The position numbers and the translations under genes are program-made. The notes under the pieces were generated by a model. That model searched no databases and was not told the origin of the DNA. It saw only the letters and a list, made by a program, of their open reading frames with translations. Shown here one piece after another: positions 39,452-49,556 of a DNA stretch of 64,000 bases. Within the stretch, counting starts at the first letter, position 1. Every line of letters starts with the position of its first letter. Source of the stretch: Methanobacterium sp. ERen5 (GTDB lineage Archaea > Methanobacteriota > Methanobacteria > Methanobacteriales > Methanobacteriaceae); the NCBI GenBank assembly GCA_024167805.1, contig CP099988.1:2680371-2744370 (forward strand). The letters are read 5' to 3'.

Positions 39452-40469
39452 TTAATTCTTTTTATTATAATGATTATAAGCCTTCCAAATAACTAGTATA
39501 ACAGCTATTATATCATATAATACAATAACAGCAAGCCAACCACCCATATACCAAATAATAACGGTTCTAATTAACCTTGTTTCTTTGTTTTTAAATTCGT
39601 CCTCACAGGTTTCCTGGATATATAGGGTTTCCGGGATATATAGTATATCAATTTTATCCATGTCTTTAGCATATTTTAAAGCTGTATCAGATAGACTTCC
39701 CACTTTTTTAGTTCTATGCAGTCCAGTGATTATATTGGCCGTGTTAGTTTTACCATGGATGAACCACCCTTTAAAGTATTTATCGTGGCAACTCCAAGTT
39801 TATCACCAATACAATTAAAATTTAATACGTGCTTAGACTCAACTTCACCAATAATAAAACCAGCACTCGGAGTTCTCTCATACAAAGCCTGGTCAATAAA
39901 ACTTAAAATATCTGGCCTTTTCAGAATTTCAAGCAACTCTTCCAGCTTCTTCTCTGTAAAAACCACTACTTCATCAACTTTTCAGATGGATCTATGGTCC
40001 TTTCTATAAAATCATCATCTAAAGGCGGTAAATGCATCCTATTTTCACTTATAAACACTCTAATTTCATTTAAAAAGTCTAATATTTCCTGTTTTTCTAG
40101 TTCTACCCTATTTTGAATTGTTTGAATTAGTGAACTGTCTCGTTTTTCATTTTTAACATCTAATCCATTTCTATTAGATAGTTTTCTTTGAAAATATTGT
40201 GGTTTGGAATCTTTAATTTCAATCCATTGAACTAAATATGAACTTGCCTTTCGTTGCTCACATATCCAATATTCTGTCTCTTTAATTTCTTTAAAAAATA
40301 GGCCGAATCCATCTACCATTAAGAGTACAGGTTTTTGTTTAAAATAAGGGATTTCTGGTTTTTCTAGTTTCTCTGGAAGATTTTCTATTGGCTTTAACTT
40401 TTCCGATAAGTATTTATTTTCTACTACTAAAGTATTACTAGGAGGGGCATCCTGTACATTCCCTTCCAT
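39452..40469 (-). CDS. Unrecognised element-borne protein with C-terminal membrane helix, two probable sequencing frameshifts
   Basis: Three reading frames appear to form one gene of about 339 residues. One missing base in each of two T4 runs (39979-39982 and 39748-39751) joins them through S-E-K-V-D-E-V-V-V-F-T-E and S-S-M-V-K-T-N-T-A-N-I-I-T-G-L. The protein is charged with a helical middle and a single hydrophobic helix near the end (W-L-A-V-I-V-L-Y-D-I-I-A). I do not recognise a family. It lies on the integrative element between the membrane protein and two small genes, and it probably acts at the membrane. Confidence 0.55.
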
Positions 40470-40505
40470 TCTCTCTTTTGAAATATTAAAACCTCCTTGA
40501 AGTTT

Positions 40506-40637
40506 TTATTTTTCCTCCTCACATAATCCTTCGAGCTCTAATAATTTCTTAATTTTTTTCATGGGCAATTTTGGTTCCTTTTTGTTCTTATAATCATGAT
40601 AAACTTCTTTTATTACTTTATCGTATTTTTCTAACAT
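40506..40637 (-). CDS. Small basic protein, 43 residues
   Basis: A frame starting M-L-E-K-Y-D-K-V and ending at TAA at 40506-40508. The start codon overlaps the stop of the RHH-type gene upstream (ATGTTAG), which indicates translational coupling. The product is helical and lysine-rich (K-K-E-P-K-L-P-M-K-K-I-K-K). No family recognised. It belongs to the element. Confidence 0.5.
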   Translation of the reverse strand: MLEKYDKVIKEVYHDYKNKKEPKLPMKKIKKLLELEGLCEEEK

Positions 40638-40777
40638 GATTTTTTTCTCCTTTCCAATTCCATTTTTATGGCTATCCTAACAAATTGACTTAGATTATCC
40701 GATTCACCATTCCATATTATTTTTTGAACCTTTTGCAAATCATCTAAGTCCAAAGATACTGTTTTTGCAACGAACAT
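40631..40777 (-). CDS. Small ribbon-helix-helix type protein, 48 residues
   Basis: The 48-residue protein has an RHH pattern: V-S-L-D-L-D-D-L in a strand and S-Q-F-V-R-I-A-I-K-M-E-L-E-R-R in a helix. GAGGTGAT lies upstream of the ATG. RHH proteins of this size are often antitoxin or plasmid-copy-control repressors. It overlaps a small coupled gene by seven bases. The partner is not a recognised toxin. Confidence 0.55.
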   Translation of the reverse strand: MFVAKTVSLDLDDLQKVQKIIWNGESDNLSQFVRIAIKMELERRKKSC

Positions 40778-41085
40778 ATCGATCACCTCATAATACTAAT
40801 TCTATCTATTAGTATGATTAATCTTATATTTATTATTATTCAAAAATAGAACGAACTGTAAATTGGTTATAAAAGTTGTATGATGCAAGATTTTAATGTA
40901 AGAAACAATACTAAGAAAATCATAAAAGAATCTTAAGACAAATATTAACTAAAATTTCCATTGTTTATAAAACAAATAAATCAAAAACTTCTTAATTCAA
41001 ATAGATACAAAATAGAAAAAATTATACATGGAAATAGAAATTAATAGAAATCAAATATGGTTGTTGCAGCAAATGTTTTGTTAAA
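40778..41085. other. AT-rich gap within the element
   Basis: About 308 bases between the RHH-type gene and the recombinase C-terminus with no gene and only short AT-rich runs. It probably holds the promoter of the RHH pair. Confidence 0.4.
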
Positions 41086-42293
41086 TCAAATTCCTTTTTG
41101 AACTTCTTTTACGAGATTTTTTTCAACAATTAGATCATCTAATAGTTTATCTCTCTCTTTGTTGTTTGTAATCATCTCTTGAATTTGTTTTTCCATTGAA
41201 TCTATTTTTCTGCCTTGGCCATAGAATCCTTTTGATTTTTATCTTTTAATTCTTGAAATTCTGGACTATCCATTGTTTTTACTTCAATTTCTTCCATACT
41301 AAGATCTTTTACTATTTTAAAGTAATCATTTTTAATAATAGTGGGATCTGGTTTAAAATAAGCGTTAGTAGTCCTGTTTTTAACTGCATGTCCTAACATA
41401 GCATCAATAGACCATTGTTTGATGTCTTTATTGATTAATGTAGAAGCAAAATATTTACGCAATGAGTGTGAGTGAAATTTGACAGATCTATTGACATGAC
41501 CAAAACCACATTTATTATTTATTCTATTGAAATATTTTCCAAATGCATTATCTGTGATAGGTTTCTCTTTATTTTTGATAGTATTAGGGAATAGATAATC
41601 ATCTGGAGTTTGTGGAGGATATTTTTCTAGGTAGTAAAATATTGCATTTACAGCTTCTGGAGTTGCAAATGTAGTGTATGGTAATGTAATTTTGACTCTA
41701 ACTATTTTAAATGTGGGAATAACCAGTTTATTTTCCAGTTTTTTTCTAATTTGAGGTATATCTAATGGTAACTTTAAAGGACTTCTAAAATATTCAGTTA
41801 ATGAGTCTAAGAAATCTTGAACTTTAAGGCTTCTAATTTCAGCACTACCCATGCCTGAAGAGGCCATTAAAGAATTATTGCTTTATATTTAGGATTACAA
41901 TAAGATAATGCTTCTTTTATTTCTTCCTTGCTAGGAATATCTTCAATTGTTTCATGAGTTTTTTTAGTTTTATTTGGCCTAGGCTTTGGTAATTGGATAT
42001 CATGCCAAGAATAGAAATTTCTGATGGAAGTTATTGATGTCTTTTAGAATAACCTTGTTCATTTAAAAAAGTTCAAAATCCTTAAGATGTTCCTTAAGCA
42101 TTGTTTTACGCAGTGGAATTCTTTTTTCTTCCTCATGTTCTGCTTCATCAAGTAATTGCATAGGTGTCATACCCGTGACATTACAAAATTTTATCATATG
42201 GTAAGTATAAAGCTCAATTGTCCTTGGTCTTAATTGTTTTTCCTCTAAATAATCCTCAAAGACAGAATCTTCTTGAATATCTTTAATGTCCAT
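41086..42293 (-). CDS. Tyrosine recombinase (integrase), four probable sequencing frameshifts
   Basis: Three adjacent reading frames combine into one protein of about 403 residues after restoring four missing bases (around 42065, 42040, 41869 and 41205). The SAM-like N-terminal domain (L-R-P-R-T-I-E-L-Y) is followed by the catalytic domain: R in A-E-I-R-S-L, H-S-L-R-K-Y-F, L-G-H in the second histidine motif, and the nucleophile Tyr in T-T-N-A-Y-F-K-P. A C-terminal coiled coil follows. It lies beside the att site at the end of iscS, so it is very likely the enzyme that inserted the element. With this many breaks it could instead be dead, but the regular one-base pattern favours errors. Confidence 0.8.
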
Positions 42294-42334
42294 AAAATAA
42301 GATTATTAGAGAAAGTATATTAACTTTCTCAGAC

Positions 42335-42413
42335 TAAGTGGGACATTTTTGTACCGCTTTCAAAATTTAGAATGTGCCATTTACGTACCACTAGCGCACC
42401 ATAAAGGTGACAT
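42335..42413. other. Right attachment site and arm repeats of the integrative element
   Basis: Next to the integrase, the core GCACCATAAAGGTGAC (42396-42413) lies at the end of iscS and is repeated at 38463-38476 as GCACCAAAGGTGAC. TAAGTGGGACAT (42335-42346) is the exact inverse of 38481-38492. Two related copies, CATTTTTGTACC (42344-42355) and CATTTACGTACC (42378-42389), look like arm-type binding sites. The arrangement suits a tyrosine recombinase that targets the iscS 3' end and supplies a new last few codons. Confidence 0.6.
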
Positions 42414-43544
42414 CTGTCTTAATTTTTCCACAACTTCGTTTATGGCTTTAATTGCATATTCAATGTCTTCTTCTGTGTTTTCATGTCCCAAACTTATTCT
42501 GAGTGATCCATGGGCTTCAACTTCCTTGAGTCCTATGGCTGTTAACACATGGGAAGCTTCGAGTTTGGTGGAGGAACATGCTGAACCTGTTGATGCTGCT
42601 ATTCCCTTGGTATCTAGGTGTAGTATGAGGGATTCTCCTTCGATTCCTGTGAATCTGAAGTTTGCATTGTTTGGAAGTCTTTTGGTTCTGTCACCGTTTA
42701 GGTATGAATCTTCTATAGAGTTTAGGATTCCATCTACTAATTTGTTCCTGAGGTTTGTGAGTTTTTGTGCGTCTGTTTCTTGGCTTATTTTGGCAATTGA
42801 ACATGCCTTTCCCAGTCCAACTATTCCTGCTACATTTTCTGTTCCGGGTCTTAGTCCCCTTTCATGACCTCCGCCGTGGAGTAATGGTTCGATTCTAACA
42901 CCTTTTTTGATGTACAATGCTCCAATTCCCTTAGGTCCGTAGAGTTTGTGTGATGACAGTGAAAGCATGTCCACATTCATCTTTTTGACATCTACAGGTA
43001 TTTTTCCAACGGTTTGAACTGCGTCTGTGTGGAAGTAGATTTTTTTCTCGCTTGCTATCTTTCCAATTTCTTCTATTGGTTGGATGGTTCCTATTTCGTT
43101 GTTTGCATGCATTACAGTTATGAGTATGGTTTCATCGGTGATTGCAGCTTTTAGATCGTCGACCTTAATGATTCCATCTTCCCCCACAGGTAGGTAGGTT
43201 ACTTTGAATCCATTTTTTTCTAGGTACTTGCAGGTTTCATCTACTGCGGGATGTTCTATGTTGGTGGTTATTATATGATTTCCTTTGTTTTTGAGTTTGT
43301 AGGCTGTTCCTTTGATTGCTAGGTTGTCAGATTCTGTTCCGCCACTTGTGAATATTATTTCTTTAGGTTCTGCATTGATTAATGATGCTACCTCAATCCT
43401 TGCTGCTTCCATGGCCTGTTTTCCTTCTCTTCCAAGGGAGTAAAGTGTTGATGCATTTCCAAAGGAATCAACAAAGTAGGGTTTCATTGCTTCAAATACT
43501 TCTGGGTCTACCGGTGATGTTGCTGAATGATCCATATAAATCAT
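42381..43544 (-). CDS. iscS: Cysteine desulfurase
   Basis: IscS (NifS family) takes sulfur from cysteine for Fe-S clusters and tRNA thiolation. The protein has N-terminal Y-M-D-H-S-A-T-S-P, the PLP lysine in S-S-H-K-L-Y-G-P-K-G, and the active cysteine in G-S-A-C-S-S. The ATG at 43544 follows AGAGGT, so the TTG further up is rejected. The last residues (M-S-P-L-W-C-A-S-G-T) come from an element inserted at the 3' end; the original ending seems to survive near 38453. The promoter region carries the TAACTATAGTTA operator shared with iscU. Confidence 0.94.
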   Translation of the reverse strand: MIYMDHSATSPVDPEVFEAMKPYFVDSFGNASTLYSLGREGKQAMEAARIEVASLINAEPKEIIFTSGGTESDNLAIKGTAYKLKNKGNHIITTNIEHPAVDETCKYLEKNGFKVTYLPVGEDGIIKVDDLKAAITDETILITVMHANNEIGTIQPIEEIGKIASEKKIYFHTDAVQTVGKIPVDVKKMNVDMLSLSSHKLYGPKGIGALYIKKGVRIEPLLHGGGHERGLRPGTENVAGIVGLGKACSIAKISQETDAQKLTNLRNKLVDGILNSIEDSYLNGDRTKRLPNNANFRFTGIEGESLILHLDTKGIAASTGSACSSTKLEASHVLTAIGLKEVEAHGSLRISLGHENTEEDIEYAIKAINEVVEKLRQMSPLWCASGT

Positions 43545-43937
43545 GTTTTTATAACCTCTCAAAAATTTTTATTTAAAATAATAAATATAACACTTACATA
43601 TTTTAAATTGAAAAATATTTATGGTATCGTCCTTATTTTATATTATTTTCAGACTTTAAAAATACTTTATAACTATAGTTATATTTAAGTCTTGTTAAGC
43701 CAATTGTTACTTTTTATGTTATAACTTTCTAATAAAATGTTATATTCATGGAATTTAAATAAATGAATCATTTAAAACATCAAATTCCACAAATATTCTA
43801 TCTGACTGGTTTTTATATTGTTAAACAGCATTTTATTTTTAATAAAAAAACAATTGTATATTAACTGTTTTGATTGAAAAAAACCAATAATAGTATTATT
43901 ATTTAATAGCTGGTTGAAAGTATAAGAATTAAAAATT
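43545..43937. other. Intergenic region between iscS and metX
   Basis: No gene. It includes the iscS operator at 43670-43681 with its TATA-like neighbour. A stretch of AT-rich DNA separates it from the end of metX. No terminator hairpin was recognised. Confidence 0.4.
43670..43681 (-). promoter_or_regulatory. Palindromic operator upstream of iscS
   Basis: TAACTATAGTTA overlaps the TATA-like CTTAAATATA on the gene strand, about 125 bases before the iscS start. A stretch of 15 bases, ATAGTTATATTTAAG, is shared with the iscU operator region 20 kb away, which strongly suggests control by one regulator. Confidence 0.65.
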
Positions 43938-45407
43938 CTAATTTTCTGTCATCATGGTGCTTACATGATCCATTGTAACAATTCCAATGACAGTTTCAGA
44001 TTCATCTACAACAGGTAATGATGATATTGAATATTTTTTCATCTTCCTTGCAGCCAGTTCTATTGGATCCTCGGGACTGATCACTATAACTTCCTTGGTC
44101 ATGATATCATCCAGTTCCGTGTAGTGTCTTGCTACAGATTTGGAAATATCCCATGCAGTTACAATTCCAAGCAGTATGTTATTGTCTGTCACCACTGGAA
44201 GGTGGGTGACCTTTTCATGGAGCATAAGCTCTGCAGCATGTTCAATGCTAGACTTTTCTTTGATCTTCGGAAATTCCTTGGCCATCACATCCTTCACAAG
44301 GGTGTCCGATAAAAATCCTGTTATTAGGTAATTCAGCTGGCCAGCTTCTATTAAAAATGCATCATGTCCATAACTTGATTTAATTTCACAGTAACTGACA
44401 TTTATATCGTTGGCATTGAGTCCCATCACAATATCCCTTGAAAGGGCTGGAGGATAGAGCCAATCTGAATCAACTGATATCACGAGAAATTTAATTTTAA
44501 GACCATAAAATGTTTCTGCCAGAGAACCTTCCCCTGCGAGATCGAAATAATCCACTGCCTTGGTTATGTAAAGGTAGGAATTTGCATCGAATCGTTTGGT
44601 GAATGAATTTCCCTGATAGTGAAGGTAGCTTTCGACTTCAAAGTCTGTTTCAAAGTCAAATCCATAGTCTTCCTTGTCCTGAAGTCTCCTTCCAAACTTC
44701 TGATACATGGATTCATTACTTAGGTAAGTAATATGAGCTATCATCCTTGCAAGAGCTAAACCATCTGTAGGTATTTCTGAATCGTAGTACTGGCCATTAT
44801 TCCAGTTTGGATCCGATATTATTGCCCTTCTACCAACTTCGTTAAAAGCTATTTGTTGAGGGGATGAAAAAGCTGTGGTGGCAATTGGAATGGCTGATCT
44901 GACCATACCAGGATAGGACACACACCATTGCAAGACCTGCATTCCACCCATTGAACCGCCTATTACAGCGAACAATTGTGTTATGCCCATGGAATTTACC
45001 AGTTTTTTCTGGGCATTTACCATGTCCTTAATAGTAATTATGGGAAAATCCAGCCCGTAGGGTTTGTTGGTTTCTGGATTGATTGAAGATGGTCCAGTTG
45101 AACCTTTACATCCTCCTATGACATTGGAACAGATGATGAAATATTTTTCAGTGTCCAAACATTTGCCTGGACCTATTATAACATCCCACCAGCCTGGTTT
45201 TTTATCTCCCTCGTACCAACCCGCAACATGTGCATCTCCTGTTAGTGCATGGCAAACCAGTATTGCATTACTCTTCTCTTTATTGAGCTTTCCGTAGGTT
45301 TCATATGCAATCTGGACGTTTTTAAGTTTTTCACCACTTTCAAGGATCAAATCATCGGATATGGAATGATACTTGGTTTCGACAATTCCGATGGATTCGT
45401 TTTTCAT
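43938..45407 (-). CDS. metX: Homoserine O-acetyltransferase fused to two CBS domains
   Basis: The 489-residue protein joins an alpha/beta-hydrolase-fold homoserine acetyltransferase (residues about 1-370) and a pair of CBS domains (about 375-485). The catalytic Ser is in G-G-S-M-G-G-M, the Asp in V-D-S-D-W-L-Y-P, and the His in Y-G-H-D-A-F. It makes O-acetylhomoserine (or a related acyl ester) for methionine, upstream of metY. The CBS pair ([11 protein letters not shown] and K-Y-S-I-S-S-L-P-V) probably binds an adenosyl ligand such as SAM or an adenine nucleotide, and may provide feedback control. Confidence 0.92.
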   Translation of the reverse strand: MKNESIGIVETKYHSISDDLILESGEKLKNVQIAYETYGKLNKEKSNAILVCHALTGDAHVAGWYEGDKKPGWWDVIIGPGKCLDTEKYFIICSNVIGGCKGSTGPSSINPETNKPYGLDFPIITIKDMVNAQKKLVNSMGITQLFAVIGGSMGGMQVLQWCVSYPGMVRSAIPIATTAFSSPQQIAFNEVGRRAIISDPNWNNGQYYDSEIPTDGLALARMIAHITYLSNESMYQKFGRRLQDKEDYGFDFETDFEVESYLHYQGNSFTKRFDANSYLYITKAVDYFDLAGEGSLAETFYGLKIKFLVISVDSDWLYPPALSRDIVMGLNANDINVSYCEIKSSYGHDAFLIEAGQLNYLITGFLSDTLVKDVMAKEFPKIKEKSSIEHAAELMLHEKVTHLPVVTDNNILLGIVTAWDISKSVARHYTELDDIMTKEVIVISPEDPIELAARKMKKYSISSLPVVDESETVIGIVTMDHVSTMMTEN

Positions 45408-45547
45408 ATTTCCTCCCTAAATATTTCATCCGGGATATTTCTCATTCCGGACTACAACTAAATCTTCTTTCCTTTGAATAGTATTGTGTAAAATACATGG
45501 CTTTATACCTATATTTATTTTGTCGATGGCTATATTTGTTTTTTGAA

Positions 45548-46903
<1,356 letters not shown>

Positions 46904-47017
46904 TTACCCTTGGATCAATATTTAATGCCCCTAAATATCTTTTTCCAGGGTTTGTTTATATTTTCCTAGGTTTTATCATCTACAAAAATTTTGTACTGAT
47001 TCCCAAAACTGAAAATA

Positions 47018-47029
47018 TAACAATTGTTA
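47018..47029 (-). promoter_or_regulatory. Palindromic operator upstream of metY
   Basis: A perfect TAACAATTGTTA about 12 bases downstream of a TATA-like stretch on the metY strand, where a bound repressor would cover the transcription start. Confidence 0.6.
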
Positions 47030-47146
47030 TTTTTTTATCCTATTTAAAAGTTTCCAATTTAACAAGGTTATTTGGTCTTGTTAATCCAAATATAAAAATT
47101 CAAAGCTCATGGCCCCAATTTAAACTGATCATAACATTTATATTGT

Positions 47147-47158
47147 TAACAATTGTTA
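47147..47158 (+). promoter_or_regulatory. Palindromic operator upstream of the split-barrel flavoprotein gene
   Basis: A perfect TAACAATTGTTA directly after the TATA-like TTTATATT at 47137-47144 and about 20 bases before the coding start. Confidence 0.6.
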
Positions 47159-47176
47159 TTTATGTTTGGTGATTAA

Positions 47177-47572
47177 ATGTCAATGACTAATGAAATGATG
47201 GATGCAATTGAAAAGGATCTTGTTTTTCTAGCAACTGCCACAGAAGATGGGATACCAAACGTGGTTCCTATTGGATTTGCAAGACCTTTAGATGAAAATA
47301 CAATTTTAATAGCCGATAATTACATGAACAAATCCCGAAAAAATCTTGAAAAAAATCCATGGATATCATTGGTAACCAAGGATTCCCAGAAAAATCCATT
47401 CCAATTCAAGGGAAAAGTAGAGATATTTGAATCAGGTAAGTACTTCGACACTGTAACAGAATGGGGACAAAATGCCATGACCAAACTAACACCCAAGGCA
47501 GCTATTCTCATGAAAGTTGAAGAAATATACTCAATACAACCTGGACCAGAAGCAGGTAAGAAAATTGAATGA
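47177..47572 (+). CDS. Pyridoxamine 5'-phosphate oxidase-like split-barrel flavoprotein
   Basis: The 131-residue protein has the FMN-binding split-barrel pattern of small PNPOx-like proteins: L-A-T-A-T-E-D-G-I-P-N-V-V-P-I-G near residue 18, and K-S-R-K-N-L-E-K-N-P near residue 50. Such proteins bind FMN, F420 or heme; archaeal copies are often of unknown reaction. It lies just after a TATA-operator pair of the sulfur-type regulon, so a redox role linked to sulfur metabolism is plausible. A GGTGAT site precedes the ATG by three bases. Confidence 0.8.
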   Translation: MSMTNEMMDAIEKDLVFLATATEDGIPNVVPIGFARPLDENTILIADNYMNKSRKNLEKNPWISLVTKDSQKNPFQFKGKVEIFESGKYFDTVTEWGQNAMTKLTPKAAILMKVEEIYSIQPGPEAGKKIE

Positions 47573-47715
47573 AGTGGAAACACTTCATAATATTATTTTG
47601 AGATAAATTACATTCAAAAATTGGTCTGAATTACAAATCAAGATAAACAAACGTTATACAAAATGTTATTAATTATCAACATCAAAATAACAACTGATAG
47701 GATAAACTATTTATA

Positions 47716-47727
47716 TAACAATTGTTA
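47716..47727 (+). promoter_or_regulatory. Palindromic operator upstream of tRNA-Cys and cysS
   Basis: A perfect TAACAATTGTTA overlapping a TATA-like TTTATATA (47710-47717). The first gene downstream is tRNA-Cys at 47779, then cysS at 47996. Transcription from this TATA would start near 47736, so the RNA would carry the tRNA and perhaps cysS. Confidence 0.6.
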
Positions 47728-47778
47728 ATTTAGTTAATGTTGCTTTGTAAACCAAAATTTGCATGCAAATATTTATTT

Positions 47779-47849
47779 GCCGAGATGACCGAGCGGCTAG
47801 GTGCGTGGCTGCAAACCACGTCACTTGGGTTCAAATCCCAATCTCGGCC
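47779..47849 (+). tRNA. tRNA-Cys (anticodon GCA)
   Basis: The cloverleaf is complete: acceptor arms GCCGAGA and TCTCGGC, D stem ACC/GGT, anticodon stem CGTGG/CCACG with loop CTGCAAA (anticodon GCA), and T stem TTGGG/CCCAA with loop TTCAAAT. The discriminator base reads C, while tRNA-Cys normally has U73, an identity base for cysteinyl-tRNA synthetase. The gene lies directly upstream of cysS and behind the same operator. No CCA is encoded. Confidence 0.93.
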
Positions 47850-47995
47850 TATCTTTTTTATTCAAAGTGGATTGAGAAAATTTTTTAGGCACATCATGAA
47901 GTTATTCAGAAATAGATCATACAGATAAATCACTCAATCTACATAATTCTAGTAATCATAAAATTTTAATCAAATTATTTTGGACAGTGAAAACC

Positions 47996-49397
47996 ATGAT
48001 AAAGTTGTACAACACCATGACCCGCAGGAAAGAAATTTTCGAACCTATAGAAGGAAATAAGGTAAGACTTTTTGTTTGTGGTCCAACAGTTTACGATTAT
48101 TCCCATATTGGTCATGCCAGAACCTACATCTCCTTCGATGTTATTGTTCGTTATATGAAGTACAGTGGATATTCTGTATTCTATGTACAAAACATCACAG
48201 ATCTAGATGATAAAATTTTAAAAAGAGCTGATGAACTGGAAACATCCCCTCTTGAACTTGCAAGAAGATACGAAGAAAAGTACCTCCGAGACATGGAATT
48301 ATTGGGAGTGGAACATGTTAACTTATATGCAAGAGCCACAGAGCACATTCCAGAGATAATAAAACAAATAGGAGTGCTTGTTGACAAGGGATATGCATAT
48401 GAAACAGATAATGGAGTTTACTTTGATGAATCTAAATTTAAGGACTTTGGAAAACTGAGCAACAGAAATCTTGAGGATTTAAATGTGCACAGAATAGGTC
48501 CTGACAGCTCAAAAAGAAATCCCGGAGATTTCGCACTCTGGAAAAAACGAGAAAGGATCTCAGAAGAGCAGGAAATGATATGGGATTCACCATGGGGCAC
48601 AGGTAGGCCCGGATGGCATATAGAAGACACAGCGATAACAGAAACCTACTTCGGACCACAGTACGATATACACGGTGGTGGATTGGACCTTATTTTCCCA
48701 CATCATGAAGCTGAAATTGCCCAGATGGAAGCCTCCTCTGGTAAAAAACCAATGGTTCGTTACTGGATGCACACAGGATTTTTAAATGTCAAGGGTGAGA
48801 AGATGTCCAAATCACTTGGAAACTTCATAACCATCAATGAATTATTGGACGAATACCCCCAGAAGTATTCAGATTTTTCGTACTTTCGACCCACTACAGA
48901 AGTCCAATAGATTTCAGTAGTGAAATTCTTTACCAGTCCAGCCATGGCCTCAACAGAATTTACAAATTAATAGAAAAAATCAACAGTGAACTAGACAGTG
49001 ACACAAGTATATCGCTTGATAACGATTCTGATTATATACAAAAGCTTGCAGCTGTCAGGGAAGAATTTTTGAAGCCATGGATAATGATTTTAACACACCT
49101 GCAGCAATTTCAACCATATTTGATCTTATAAGGGATGTTAATCGTGACATCCATGAATCCAACATATCAAAGAATTCACTCACCAAACTCAAAGCAATCA
49201 TAGTAGAATTTGGCTATGTTTTAGGGTTAGATTTCTCAATGGAACCTGAAAATGAAGAAAATATTGAGGTTGAACTGCTTGATCTTTTGAAGTACGTCAG
49301 GGAGAATTTGCGTCAAAATAAGAATTGGGAGCTTTCAGACCAAATTAGAGACAGGTTAAATGATTTAAACATTACCCTTGAAGATAAAAAGGCCTAA
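47996..49397 (+). CDS. cysS: Cysteinyl-tRNA synthetase, two probable sequencing frameshifts
   Basis: CysRS charges tRNA-Cys with cysteine. The protein has the class I HIGH-like S-H-I-G-H-A-R and KMSKS motifs (E-K-M-S-K-S-L-G-N), with zinc ligands C-G-P, C/H residues and the F-P-H-H-E-x-E region. The frame is broken at a C5 run (48856-48860, where C6 restores E-Y-P-P-E-V-F-R) and a T5 run (49066-49070, where T6 restores F-F-E-A-M-D-N-D-F-N). The combined 467 residues match the family. The ATG at 47996 is chosen over a GTG at 47987. Some Methanobacteriales make Cys-tRNA by the SepRS route instead, so direct charging is a notable feature here. Confidence 0.9.
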
Positions 49398-49457
49398 TTT
49401 TTTTATATTATTTTTTTAATTTTTGCTATTGAACAAAATATTTATTAGCCATGCCGT

Positions 49458-49493
49458 TAACAATTGTTATATAATTAAGCTTAACAATTGTTA
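49458..49493 (+). promoter_or_regulatory. Tandem palindromic operators flanking a TATA box
   Basis: Two perfect TAACAATTGTTA sites, at 49458-49469 and 49482-49493, lie 24 bases apart centre to centre. Between them is TATATAATTAAG, a likely TATA region for the GMC oxidoreductase gene, whose ATG is 64 bases downstream. Two sites around the TATA box suggest tight repression or cooperative binding. Confidence 0.65.
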
Positions 49494-49556
49494 TGATGGT
49501 GGACGAATATAAGGCTGTAAAAAGTACCGTTTTAAAAAGATTGTGAAGTGAAAACC

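Noticed and set aside
38481..42346. The 12-bp inverted repeats as transposon ends
   Set aside because: No transposase is present, the integrase is a tyrosine recombinase, and the core repeats are direct, so they fit arm sites of an integrative element better.
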